From Golubevia sp. BC0850 (lineage: Eukaryota > Basidiomycota > Exobasidiomycetes > Golubeviales > Golubeviaceae), in assembly GCA_012976225.1 (NCBI GenBank), contig JAAVVG010000010.1, positions 1 through 64,000 of the forward strand: 64,000 nt of DNA, read 5' to 3'. The translations under genes and the position numbers were made by a program. A model generated the notes under the pieces. The model did not search any database. It was not told the origin of the DNA and saw only the letters and a list, made by a program, of their open reading frames with translations. The stretch's first letter is position 1, and each line of letters opens with the position of its first letter. Of this stretch, positions 33,265 through 44,671 are shown piece by piece.

Positions 33265-35668
33265 ATGCCATCTCTAGCCAGACCATCTTTAGCAATAGAA
33301 GATCCACTCTCTCTAGTCTTACGACCTCCACCAGGTGAATCAAATCTACAAAAGTCAGACAGATTGAAAAGAGAAGGAGAAGCGAAAAAGCTCAGTGATG
33401 AGATTGACAAAAGGTTGAAGGAAGACAATTCTAGGAGGAGAAAGGAAGCTTTCGGCGAGCATAAGATTCTATTGTTAGGTTAGTCATTACTTGAAGAGAT
33501 GTTTTTCTTGAGAATAAGAATGGGTTTGATAGAGGTTGATAAGGACAAAGGGTCGAATGAGATCTGGCGGAGCTTGGTCTCCGTTGTCCTATGCTGAAGA
33601 AGTAGAGTTGGCCTACTATGAGACAGAGTCTTACTCCTGGTTCTTTGATTCTTGTCTCCACCATCTAATTTCAAAGGTCAAGCTTCAGCTGGAAAGACAA
33701 CCATCGTCAAGCAGGTGAGTCTTTAAGCACAGACCCTTATCTTTTTGCCAAGTCACATCTGCTCAGACCGCTCTCTCTCTATCTTGTCTTGCCTTATTCT
33801 CCTGTCGATCTGCAGATGAGGTTGCTGTACGACTCCAAGGCTCACGAGAGAGATCGTCTCTCCTGGAAGACGGTAGTGCAGCTTAACGTAATCGTAGCTG
33901 TTCGAACCTTGGTGGAGGCAGTCGAGCAATTCGACAGAGATGATCAACAGCAACAACAGCAGGCTTTATCCCAATCTCGAAGTTCTGTGACTAGTGGCGA
34001 AGAAGCTGGAAACGATCATTCATCTCTACTTCTGGGAGGAGCAGGAAGCCACCAATCTACCTCTTCAACTTCTTCAAATCCTTCCAACAGAGCACTCTTA
34101 GCTCGTCTACGTCTAGCGCCTCTCCTTTCATTAGAACCAACTCTGAGAAAACGACTCGGGGCTGTGGGAGAAGAGGAAGAACTTTCTGGTAGGAGTCCGA
34201 TCTCTCCAGGTTGGCAATCTAAAGGAGATAGTGGTAACAGAAATGCAAATCCAACTCTCATGTTGAAAGCAGGTTGGCAAGATAGGTTATTTCATAGAGC
34301 TTCAAATCCTCAGAATCAAAACAAGCTTTCGGTTATAGCAGATGATAATGTTTCGATTGCTGAATCCAATGCTTCTGGAATCGTCGGCCATCCTCTATCT
34401 TCTCAAAATCAAAACCAAAATCAGACTAATACGAAGAGATCAATCTTAGGTAGACGTAGATCCTCTTCAGCTATTGGAAAACAGAAAGATTCGATCAATT
34501 CTTCAGTGCCTCCTTTACCTGAAACCGATAACATGTTTGCTTTCTCAAAAGAAGAAGATCCAACTCCAATCTTATCTGCCTGCAAAGACGATTTAGTTCA
34601 ATTGTGGAACGATCCTCTATTGAAGAAATTAAGGAAACGTGGGAAATTAGATGCAGCTGATTCTGCTGCTTATTTCTTGGATAATTTAGATAGGATTTCA
34701 AATGTCGATTTCACTCCTACTGACGAAGACATTATGAACGCTAGAGTAAGAACTGTTGGTATAACTGAAGAAAGGTTTCAAATATCCAAAGGAAACTTTT
34801 ACAGAATTTGTGATGTTGGTGGTTCTAGAAGTCAAAGATCGGTTTGGGCTCCTTATTTCGATGACGCTCAAGCTATAATCTTTTTGGCTCCCATCAGTGC
34901 TTTTGATCAGAAATTGGTGGAAGATTCTAGAGTTAATAGAGTTGATGATAGCTTGGATCTTTTCACTCAGATTGTTGCTAATCCTTTGCTGAGCTCGGTT
35001 TCTTTGGTTTTGTTCTTGAACAGTGAGTATGGGTTCATCTAGCTACTAGTAAATTACGCATAATCTAAATCAAAGAAACAGAATAGGAGGAGATGAGAGA
35101 GGAGAATCCCAATCTTCCTTACGTTGTTCGCTTTCTGACCCACCTTCCCATCTGTTCACTATCTTCTCTTGCTTTGGCAGAAATCGACATGCTGGAAAGG
35201 AAGCTCAGATCAGGTATCTCGGTCTCCAAATACTTCCCAGAATACGAAGGAGCTAACGATTTCGAAGAAGTTTGGAGATGGTTCAGGTCTCGATTCCGCA
35301 AGATCGTCACTAGCTCCAGAAGCGTTGCTCCTCAAAGACCAGTCTATGTTCATACCACAGTCGCGACAGTGAGTTTTGATTGGTCAGAGAAGGAGTTGAG
35401 GTGGAAGGAGAAGCGGCTGAGATTAGGAGGCAAGTGAGGTTAGAATTAGGCAGGGTCAAATCAGCTCATCATACCTCTTCCCTATCATTTCACTAGTCAA
35501 CCCGTCAAATCAAAGCTATCCTGATGAGCGTGAATGACACGATTCTAAGAAAGTGAGTAGCGCAAATTGTATACATTCGACCTGTGAAAATGCAAGAAAA
35601 CTCTCACTGACCGTGTCTCATTCGCCTTCTTTTCAATCAGCAATCTACGCCAAACTGGATTAACGTAA
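33265..35668 (+). CDS. Atypical heterotrimeric G-protein alpha subunit
   Basis: Six exons (33265-33478, 33677-33714, 33816-35022, 35181-35368, 35497-35552, 35641-35668) join in frame to 576 residues, against about 350-400 for most family members. The GTPase core is present: P-loop GQASAGKT (residue 72 on, split by intron 1), switch I ARVRTVGITEERF with Arg394, switch II DVGGSRSQRSVW, base-recognition FLNKID (residues 484-489), VHTTVAT near 545, and a receptor-type C-tail NNLRQTGLT. Two oddities stand out. Switch II has Ser421 where the catalytic Gln normally sits (DVGGQ), which should slow GTP hydrolysis. About 170 extra low-complexity residues lie in the helical domain. The N-terminus (MPSLARPS) lacks the MGxxxS myristoylation signal. 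Receptor-coupled signalling is inferred. Identity as G-alpha is firm. Confidence 0.92.
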
Positions 35669-36667
35669 GTTAAGCTATTTCCTCTCACTTTTCTCGCCTA
35701 GAACGATCCCACAACTGGGTGTGAGTTGTTGGTTAGCAGCTCGAGGGGAACATTTCTTGTCTTTCGGAGAACCGCCTAGACTCGATCCCTCTGGATTTTC
35801 GTTTCTGACCTTGGACATCTTCTGATTCTCCCTATCTCTTTTTACTCTTCGTCGTCACAGGTTCGACTAGAAGGGGCAGCTTCATTCTCTTCCCGTACAA
35901 GTAAACGTCAATCGCATCTCAAACTTCCTCATTCATCATCAAGAATCCAGCACACCACACTCTCACTACACTTCCGCAAGTATCTTTCCTCAATCTCAAC
36001 ACTCATCAATTCTCTCAAAAATGTTCCTCTACTCCATCGACGTCTAGCCGCATCCTTTTGAACCTCAACATCTACATCCCTCAACCTTTAAGACCACCCT
36101 TCACCTCAGGATTGCTTTCTCAAGCCTAATAATCTCTCGGTCTTCGCTCCTCTGCAGCCTCAGCCTCACCTTCACCTTCAAGTTTTCCCTTCTCTCTTTC
36201 CCGAGTTCCTTCTACCCTACAGCTTTTCTCCCTCACAATAATATCGGATCTCATCAAGGTTGCTTTAGTCTACATACACGATGGCTATACAGTACTTTTT
36301 GGTTCTGTTTGAATTGACTTCAAACTAATTGCTAGAAGATATTCGAGCTTCTCCTTATTTCTCCTGATCCCTATTCCTTTCTCTTTATCAGCCTCCTCCT
36401 ACTCTATCGACGGCTTTGTCTACTATTTCTTTGACTATTTGATACCGAACTTCAATTGTATTACTTTTTCCCTTTGTTTTGGAGGTATATTGAATTCGCT
36501 ATGCCTTCTCACCCCCGATCTTTGAAAAGTATCATCTTACAGCCATATCGACAAGACTGAAAATTTTGCAAAGTAGATCATTCATTCAGAAAGATAGAAA
36601 AAAAGAATCTACCGATTCGAAAAGTACAAAACAAAGCAACTAGGGGGCATTCCGAACGGTGGCAAGA
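35669..36667. other. Intergenic region between convergent G-alpha and pirin genes
   Basis: About 1 kb, rich in CTT and TCC runs, with no coding frame. Both genes end toward it, so it should hold two 3' UTRs. I see no RNA gene. Confidence 0.5.
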
Positions 36668-38262
36668 TTAATTCCTAGCTCTGTAGCTCTTGGCTCTTTT
36701 ACTGATCTCACTCTCCCAGCTGTGAGCTCCTTCGAACCCGTTTTGTTGATTTTGATAGTCTAGAAGAGTTTGTTGAACCGCTGCCCTGGAACTAAGCACA
36801 AATGGCCCGTACTGAAATCGAAGGAAAGATGAGGATCAGCGATCTCTTCGACTATCTTCTCCTCTCTTTCCAGTACTCACCTGATGAACCTCCTGATCAA
36901 GAGGTTGGCCAGCAACTAAGACCAATCTGACCTCTTGTTCTTCATCTCCTTCTTTCCCAACATTTTCTAACCAGACACCATTCTCTTTACTTTCGGTTTT
37001 GAGACCTCCTCCACTGAGAACCAAAGTGTGATGTTTCTGATGAGAGTCTTCTAGTAATCTGGCATTTGAAGTGGAAGTTGAATCCCCAACTTTAAGGTTT
37101 CCAGAAAGAATGTAAAGGAACGAAGTGAAAGTTGGATCGATGTCTTGCCAGAATTTACCTCCTGGAGAAAGAGTCACGTCTAGATAGGTACAAGCTCCTG
37201 AGGGTGGAGTCTTGACCGGAGAGGAGATCCCATCTAAAGGAGAGAGGAGGGTGTGGAGAGGAGTCAGAGGGAGGTGGTCTTGGGGACTGGGTAATCGGAA
37301 GAAGATGGTCAGAATCGGAAAACTTACGAGAAGTACCACTTAAGACTTTGACCTCCCAACCTTTACCTTCAGTCTCTTCAGGTTCACCCTCTTTTGGTTC
37401 CACAGTTGGCAATTGGTCTGATCTGTATTCCTGATAGGTAGGCTTGTCCTTTTTTTGTTCAGTTGGAACGTCGAGCCACAGTTGAAGTCCGATTGGAGTT
37501 TTGAGTTTGTTTCCGTTTGCGTCCTCGTGCAAAGGAATCTCAGCATGTAGGATTCCTCTGTTTGCGCTCTGTAAAGGTCGTGGAGAGATTGATGAGGGTT
37601 GTGTCAGCGCACATGGAAGAAAGAGAGGCGGAAGTGATTGTAGTCTGACTCACCATCCATTGCATGTCCCCTGGGTTGATGATGCCTGTAGAATTTGAAA
37701 CGAGATCAGGAACCAGAGTTAGAAAGAGCAAACAAAAATCAGAGAGAGGTGCTACCGAATCCTTTTTCAATCTTCCATTCACCTCGATGACCCAAAAAGT
37801 CTTCATGCTCGAAACTTCCTTGAAGCATGTAAGTTACAGTCGTCATTCCGCGATGAGGATGAACTGGGAAAGATCCGTCTTCACCTGTTTGATCGAAATG
37901 GGATGAAGGAAGTGTCAGGGTCAGAACGTTGGAATAAAAGATCGAAGGTTTGCAATCTGTTCCTTCGACTCACCTCCGTCAAAGTGATCAAGCATCAGAA
38001 AAGGGGTTAAATTTCTTAGAGACATGGAACCAATCGACCTTCGAACCAAAGCACCATCTCCCTCTGGCGTCTGAACTGCCAGGACTTTCTTCGCGATGGA
38101 TCTGCTGATTCTGTTCATCGAGGTTGTTCTTGTTAAGGGGGGCTGGTTGAAGTAGATGAAGTAGATCGAGATGAAAAGTATTAGGATCGAGAGAATTTTG
38201 AGCATGAAGGGAGTAGAAGAGGAGGATTCCTCTCCTTTTAAATGGACACTCGGACTTTGCAT
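36668..38262 (-). CDS. Pirin-family protein with N-terminal membrane segment
   Basis: Six exons (38262-37974, 37884-37756, 37685-37654, 37568-37328, 37233-36881, 36811-36668) join in frame to 395 residues. It is a bicupin of the pirin family. The metal site is visible as FPVHPHRGM and RGILHAEIP (three His and one Glu), with FLMLDHFDGG, GSFEHEDFLG and GDMQWM around them in family order. The second cupin follows (GISSPVKTPPSG). Pirins act as quercetinase-like dioxygenases or as transcription cofactors. Residues about 20-45 contain an unusual hydrophobic run (ILSILILFISIYFIYF) that would make a signal anchor; known pirins are mostly soluble. Start at 38262 is the first ATG of the frame, and the ATG before MLKILS is an alternative. 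Confidence 0.9.
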
Positions 38263-38356
38263 CCTCGATTGGGACCGATGCACTCATCGGCGACCGGTCT
38301 CACAATCTTACCTCCTTTATGAGGAAGAATTGGAACTTTCGAGAACTTCCCAAATT

Positions 38357-38687
38357 TCACAAATCACAGAGGATCATCTTCAGCAGGCGACAAGATGGAG
38401 GAAACGCGTAGCTCGGGAATAACGAGAGCAAGAATTCCAAAGGAGCGTCCCCCTCTTTACCTGCGTTGAACCGAATTGCATTGAATTCAGAAAATGACTC
38501 TCGTCAAAAGTTCACAGAATTGAATTGAACGATTTTTTAGCGTGAATGTGGCCTCTTGGTGTAGAGATAAAAAGTTCACAGAAGGTTTCTTACCAGGCTC
38601 CTTATCCCACTCGAATTCATCGTTTTCGTAAGCATCCTTGACCACAGGAGGCAGGATATCGAGTTTAGGAACTAGATCAGCGAGCAT
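38357..38687 (-). CDS. Candidate small two-exon gene, unknown
   Basis: On the minus strand an ATG at 38687 opens MLADLVPKLDILPPVV, continuing to EFEWDKEPG, where a consensus donor (GTAAG, 38593-38589) occurs. An acceptor CAG ends at 38461 and the frame resumes with KEGDAPLEFLLSLFPSY up to a stop at 38359-38357, giving 65 residues. Splice sites and frame agree, and the acidic N-terminal half looks coding. I do not recognise a family. It sits between the PhoD gene (ending at 38865) and the pirin start (38262), all on one strand. It could also be a 5' leader of pirin or chance. Confidence 0.35.
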
Positions 38688-38864
38688 CTTTGCTACATAC
38701 AGTACATAGAGTTTCGAAATCGAAAAGCGAGCTTAAAAGGTTGTCCGGGCAGCGATATTTTGATGAGTGAACATGGGTTGTAAATACAAATATCAGCTTG
38801 TAACAGGTAAATCAAACGTCGTCAACAATCCCATCAGCCAAAAGAAAGCTATTGCACATGGTAA

Positions 38865-41430
38865 CTACTGAGCCGAAGACTTGGTCGCCCCTGAAGCAGG
38901 GGACAGACCTCCGTTAAGAGGACGAGTGAGATGCTTTGCACCCTTCTTGACATTGAACGTTGCAAGCTCGAAGGCTGGAGAGTCTTTTACGTTGTTGTCC
39001 TCGATTCCCCAGTACTTGGTGATGAGCTCATCGCGCTGGGAGAACGAAAGATGATGAAGAAGGGGTTTTCAGTCAACAGAAATGATAGAAGACCTTTCTC
39101 GCGCTTCAAATGAATTCACCTTGAACTCGATCTCGAAGTATCCCCTTTTATCTCCATCGGCATATTGCAGATTCTTGTTGCCTTTGACTAATGCTGAAGC
39201 TCTGGCGGTGTAACCTTCTGGAGTCAATTTTCCATAAGAACTTCCGGAAGAAACAGCTGAACCCCCAAACTCAACAGCAACTGAACCTTCACCGGTTTCT
39301 TCATTGTATTGAGCCATGTTCTCAGGAAGAACAGAGTCCAAGACCCAAGAAGCGTGCGTGTCGCCTTCATGAAAGAAGTGCGTGTGCCGTATTGTCAACA
39401 AAGCAGTCAAGAAACATTGATCTCGAAACCTTTTTACAACTTACCAGCTAAAATGATGACATCGTCAGTCTTATCGATGGCCTGGAATAGACGACGACGA
39501 TTTACGAGATAGCCATCCTGGAAATGAAAAGAGATGCTGTCAGCTGCTAATCGGTTAGAGAGAGTTTTCGCCCAATTGAGGGCTGTGAAATATCATAGGA
39601 AGCACACCCAAGCATCGACGTTGGTAGCAAGAGATCCTTCCTTTCCGTTGAGCATGTCGATGGGGTTCACGATGACTTGTTGACTGATGACTTTCCAAGT
39701 GGCACCTCTAGCTTGAGACTTAGCTAGGGAGTTGTACAGCCAAGTTTCTTGTTTACCTATCAAGGAGAGAGAGAGAGAGAGAGAAGAAGTGCGTTAGAGG
39801 CGAAAAGTTGTCTGGGAAGGCACACTTGAAACTTCTTGCTTTCGTCTCCTCGATTGCCTCGTCTTCTTGTACCCACCTCCCATAATCGATCTGTTGGTGT
39901 CATTCGCCATAGCAGCAACCTCGGCGGTGTTGTAGTAGAGATCGGTGATGTCTCTGTCATATTTACGAGTGTCGAGGAAACTGGGAAGAGGGACGAGGTT
40001 CAAAGTGTCAGAACATTTCTTCACTTCGACATTCTTGGCGATTTCGTTCACTTGACTCACTGAAGGTCAGCAAGTTTCCCAACTTGGAAAGATCGCCAGA
40101 TTCTGAGCTTGTCAGTGGTATCGACTTGACGAATTGGCATCCACTCGTAGTATGCTGAAGAAAGGGATGGGAATCGAAGAGAGAGGGAAGAAAAGAGATG
40201 AGACAAAAAGAGTCGACAAATAGAGTCGAAAGAAGGTCAGTTTCTCCTTCAGTTACAGTTCCGTCACAAATCCCGTTCACCAACCTTTGACGGCATTTCT
40301 TTTTCTCTCGCTGAATCTGATTCCGTTGACTTCTCCAGCGGCAGTGTCGTTAGAATCTTGAGATCCATTCTTCCAATCATTATCCGCAAGTTCGTGATCA
40401 TCCCAAACCATCAACCAAGCATTTGAGGCATGGAGATCACGAAGACCTTGGTCGATTCCTCTGTAAGAAGCGTATCTCTGACGATAGTCGCTGAGGGACG
40501 AGATCTCTCTATCAGGAGCTGGTACTCTTCCATTGGCTAGGGAGACACTGGAGATTGGAGAAGGAAAACGTGTCAGCAAGCTGAAGAACTTCATTAGCGG
40601 CTTTGAAGCTGGAAATCTTACCTGTTGTTACCTCTCTTTTCGTAAATGTAGTCACCGACGCTGTGGAAGATGGAGAAACGACAAGTCAGCTTGAGTGAAG
40701 GGTGTCCAAACCTCAGACGTAATCTCGACTCACTGAAGATTGAAATCGGCAAAGTCACGATCAACAGCAGCTTTGTAAGCATTGAAGAACCCAGTTGGAA
40801 GTTGAGAGCAAGAGAAGACGTTGACTTTCAAAGAATCGAGATCGAAGTCTTTCTTGGGCATGGTCTTGAATCGACCGACTGGAGAGACGTTAGAAGAATC
40901 GTGGCAAGCAGAAAAACGATAGTAGTAGGTGGTCCAAGGCTTGAGGTGCTTAGTCTCGACTTTGACACTAGAGAGAGGAAGAAGAAAGATCCAAGTCAGC
41001 ATGGCAATGAGGACAACACAGATGTGGAACTGGATTTAACTCACGAGTAGTCTACATCCTTAGTAGTCAACGCGACCCCAGAATCGACCACAGACTTTCG
41101 ATCCCAGTTGTCTTTGCTAGTTGAGGTCTCGTATTTGAGGCATAGAGGAAGAAAAGTGGACTTTTCAGGGACAGGATGAGTCCAAAGAATGGCGGAACTG
41201 TCATAAGGATCTCCAGAAGCGATTCCAAAAGGGAAGTTGAGCTTTCCTCCGAATGGTAGAGTCCTTTTGTTCAACCTTGAGATTTCACCAACATCGTGAG
41301 AGAGTCCTCCATGAGAGATAGTAACAGAAGGAGAGCGATAGGCAAGATTGTTGAGTAGTAGAGATTCCGAAGCAGAGATTCCCGCAGCGAAAAAGGGGAA
41401 GAGAGAGATTGCGAAGGTCAACTTGACCAT
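38865..41430 (-). CDS. Secreted PhoD-type alkaline phosphatase/phosphodiesterase
   Basis: Ten exons (41430-41045, 40967-40734, 40660-40622, 40547-40285, 40154-40061, 39980-39877, 39756-39608, 39517-39445, 39364-39120, 39035-38865) join in frame to 585 residues. The N-terminus MVKLTFAISLFPFFAAG is a signal peptide. PhoD marks in order: FPFGIASGDPYDSSAILWT, TYYYRFSA, VFSCSQLPTGFF, VGDYIYEKRG, MVWDDHELADN, LHFLDTRKYDRDITDL, QETWLYNSL, WKVISQQV, LAGDTHASWV. The Asp, His and Asn residues in GDYIYE, WDDHE and GDTH are the metal ligands. The enzyme would free phosphate from phosphomono- or diesters outside the cell or in the vacuole. It points the same way as pirin, but each gene has its own spacing. 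Confidence 0.93.
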
Positions 41431-42304
41431 GACTGAAGCTTGATGAGTGGATGAGGAGGAGGAAAGAGGAAAGTACTCCGAATAGTTCGATTAGAAATCA
41501 GTCCCTTATGAGTGGTTGACCGGAGTACAAACTCTCAGGGATGTTGACGCGCTAAATCACAGAACGTGTCGTGAACGACTGTTTAGACGATTGCCAAGAC
41601 GGAATTCGAATCGACTTTCAGTTCCACGAAGAGCTCCATATGGAGAGCAAAAGAAATGCGATCTGAGGCGATCTGAAGAGGAGAAGATGGACCAAAGGAA
41701 AGTTGAGGGTCGACTTTGTAAACGTTTGAGAGCTGCTTGCCCGTATTGTGGCGATGACAACGCCTTACTCTGGAGCAGAGCTGCAACCAAGAACCTGGAA
41801 ATTGTGTATAGGGCCGTTCTAAATTCGAAATTTCGAATTCTCCAACGTTTTCTGTGGCCCGTGATGCCATGTGCGAGTTGACGATCTTCCCTGAGGCTGA
41901 AGCGTCGAAGCCTGAAGATTCTCTCTCAATCGTCTTCAAATCCCAAACCCTGGAATGATCCTTCCTTCCATCACTCGTAGAGAAAGAGTCTCACACGTCA
42001 GCCCAATCGAACGAGAAAAAGGAAAGAGAAAGAATTCGTTTACATTACAGAACCCAGAGCCAAACCAAGAAGGAAGGGGTCGTAGCACAGGGAGACGGGA
42101 GAAAACATGAAGAGAGCGAGAGAGAGAGACAAAGGGATAGAGGTGGTTTTGAGTATGAAAGAGTGAGAAAAAAACTTAGGAGAGAGAAAGAATAGACCCA
42201 CTCAATTCTGTAGAGAAAGAGAGTTCCAAATTCTGAGAAAAAAAAGGTCTTTGATAGAGATTTTCGATTCATCTGTTCCGAAATTGAGAAGGAAGTGTTC
42301 TGAT
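41431..42304. other. Intergenic region upstream of the PhoD gene, downstream of PCNA
   Basis: Promoter side of the PhoD gene on the left and 3' side of PCNA on the right. Open frames (for example 41516-41881) are short and without motif. A purine-rich GAGAGA tract lies at about 42110-42190. Confidence 0.45.
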
Positions 42305-44383
42305 TTACTCGTCATCATTGTCCTCCTGTATGGGGGGAGGAAAAACAAAGAAATTGAAGTAGTAGGAAGGGGGAAAGGGGAAAGAGAGAAGGGTGAGGAT
42401 TGTCAGAACTCTTCTTCTTTCTACCTAATGTACTGAGTACCTTTCTGTTCTGTTCTATCCTTTGCATGTCAGCTCTTAAGTTGAGTAGAGAAGAAACAAA
42501 CGAAAGAAGAAAAATGGAGTCGAAAAACTCCACATCATTGTAAACTCACATCAATCTTTGGAGCCAAGAAGAAACGAACGTGACCTCCTTCGAATTCATA
42601 ACCGACCTGAAAAATATCATTCGAAAAAAGAAAAAGCCAGAGTCAAAAAAGAAAAAGTTTAGTAATCCCTTCTGGAAGCATTTCTAGCTCAATCTTACGT
42701 TTCATTTTCTATCTTCCCCCATTCCAGTTGAGCTACTCACCATCAACGGTAAATCATCAGTCATACTCAAAGCGACAGTATCACAAAGTGGACCAGCCTT
42801 AGCGAAATGATTTAAATATTTCAAAGCAAAACTCATAGAAGTAGCTTGTTGCATTTGAATATCCACTTGAACCGGACCAGATTTTTCATCATCATCATCT
42901 TTCTTAGCTCTCTTCTTATTACCCGAAGTTTGAGCCTGAGCCTTTCTTTTCTTAGGTTTTTCCTCTTCATCATCATCTTCCTCATCATCTTCCTCTTCTT
43001 CTTCTTCTTCACCTTCTTTTTTAGCTTTCTTTTCTTTTTCTTCTTTTTCTTCTTTTTCTTTCTTTGAAGTTGACTTTGAAGATGCTCCTCCTGCTCCTTG
43101 TTTTAATTGAAGTTTGGCATTTCCAATCTCTCCTGAAGCTTCAAATGAAACTCCATCTTTTGCTACTGAAATTTTTACAGCTTCTCCCATTACTAATAAA
43201 TCACGAACAATTCTTGCATATTCGGAAGAAGAGAATTTTACTACTGATGAATAGGTTGTGTCTGGAATTCCTAAATGTTCGGCGTCAATGTCCATGGTTT
43301 TCATTTCGTATTCTCCAACTCTGTCGGCACCTGGGGAAGGAAGAAAAGGTGGAAGAGTTGTGAAGGAGGCAAAGTTGGTCAGAGAGCATGTCAGTTGAGA
43401 AAGATCCGCCAAGGTGAATTGTTTCTCAAAGGATTGGGAGATGACAGATAGACTCCAAACAAATGGGATCGAATGAAAAGTTGCGAAGAATGAGGAGGTA
43501 GCATGGTAGGCTCCAGAAGGTTCAGCTTTCTCCCCTCCTCTTCACTCTCATGCCCTTCCTTTACCAAACCTTTCGCGTCCCCTTCCCATTCATGTCCTCT
43601 TTCAAATTAACAAACCATCATCTTCCAACCCTTTCTCTCTCCCCAAAGAACGCGAAACTCAACTCCTGGCTCTCACTCATCTCTTTTCGCGTGTTCTGAA
43701 CCCTTCCCTACCTCCCTGCCAGGCTACTCACTCTTACTCTCAAACCTAATCTCCAAGTTATCAGCATCGTCACTTTTGCTCAAAGTGATGACATCATCAT
43801 TTCCAGCTTGCTTTACAATCTTTCCTAAAGATTCAATGTTGATTCCAACTGACATGGGTCTGTCACAACGATATCTATCGAAAGCTTCTTGTCTGAGTTC
43901 GATTGAAGCTAAGGCAACGTGAGAGCCGTCCATCGATTGAACGGTCTGTGAATCAGAGTCGAAGAGGGGGAGAGAAGAAGACAGAGGTGAGCAAAGGGAA
44001 GAAGGGAAGAGAGAGGGAGAAGAGTGGAAGGGAGGGAGATGAGGGATAGCAATGGGACAAAGGGAAATACTCACGACGCCATCTTCATTGAAATCAAAGT
44101 TGGCTTCTTTGACTAAGTCTTTGATGGCTGCGGGAAGGAGAGAAAAGAAGAGGAGAGGGAAAGGAAAGGAATGGGTTAGTTTGGATTTGATGAGGGTGTT
44201 GAGTTTACGAGAGTCGTGAGTATTGGGAAAGCTCACAATCTAATAGTTTCTTGAGCTGTGGTAGTAGGAAGTATCGAAGATCAGGAAAGAGGGAATAGAA
44301 TCAGTAGGAGAGGAGAGGAGAGGAGAGGGTGGACATGAGTTAAGACTGACCGTGTTGGCTTGATTGAGTCTGGCTTCTAACAT
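42305..44383 (-). CDS. PCNA: PCNA sliding clamp with a long charged insertion
   Basis: Seven exons (44383-44351, 44255-44237, 44127-44075, 43945-43732, 43330-42741, 42606-42550, 42325-42305) join in frame to 328 residues, against about 258-261 in most eukaryotes. It forms the trimeric DNA clamp for polymerase delta and repair factors. Clear family marks: MLEARLNQAN at the N-terminus, VQSMDGSHVALA, NLEIRFES, the interdomain loop KTMDIDAEHLGIPD, SGEIGNAKLQL, MSFALKYLNHFAKA, LMVGYEFEGG and FLAPKID. The extra length lies at residues about 185-258, a run of Lys/Glu, then Glu/Asp, then basic clusters KPKKRK and KKRAKK. It falls where other PCNAs have a short surface loop, within one open exon. It is divergent from bL21m. 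Confidence 0.95.
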
Positions 44384-44671
44384 GTTTGACTGAGCTTGCT
44401 TTAAGGTTGTGGTTGTGGTTGTGGTTGTGGTTGTGGTTGTGGTAGATTAGAGATAAAGGATTAATGAGAAATAGAACTGGGTGAATCAAAGATGCAAACG
44501 AGAGAGAATAAGGATAGAGGACAAAGATGAAAGGTTGGTGTCAGCTCAACAGCTTCGCGATTCCCAACGTGTCGCGATCGATCGATTCTGAGTTGCCATC
44601 GCATGGGTCCTCAGCTGGCTATCCCAAAGTCACTTTGAAGACCATCACACTACACGCCACAACATAACACA
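44384..44671. promoter_or_regulatory. Shared divergent promoter of PCNA and bL21m
   Basis: 288 bases between two start codons. It holds a hexamer repeat close to the PCNA start (listed separately) and a tcgcgatcgatcgatt block near 44575. No canonical MCB (ACGCGT) element is seen, which is worth noting for an S-phase gene. Confidence 0.5.
44405..44443 (+). repeat. (GGTTGT)n short tandem repeat
   Basis: About six and a half copies of GGTTGT, 22 bases upstream of the PCNA start codon (read on minus as ACAACC). In this position it would lie in the promoter or 5' UTR of PCNA. Confidence 0.85.

Noticed and set aside
42846-43067. Plus-strand open frame opposite the PCNA insertion
   Set aside because: It is the antisense of the GAA/GAT-rich segment and reads as poly-Phe/Ile/Leu; a shadow of the real gene.
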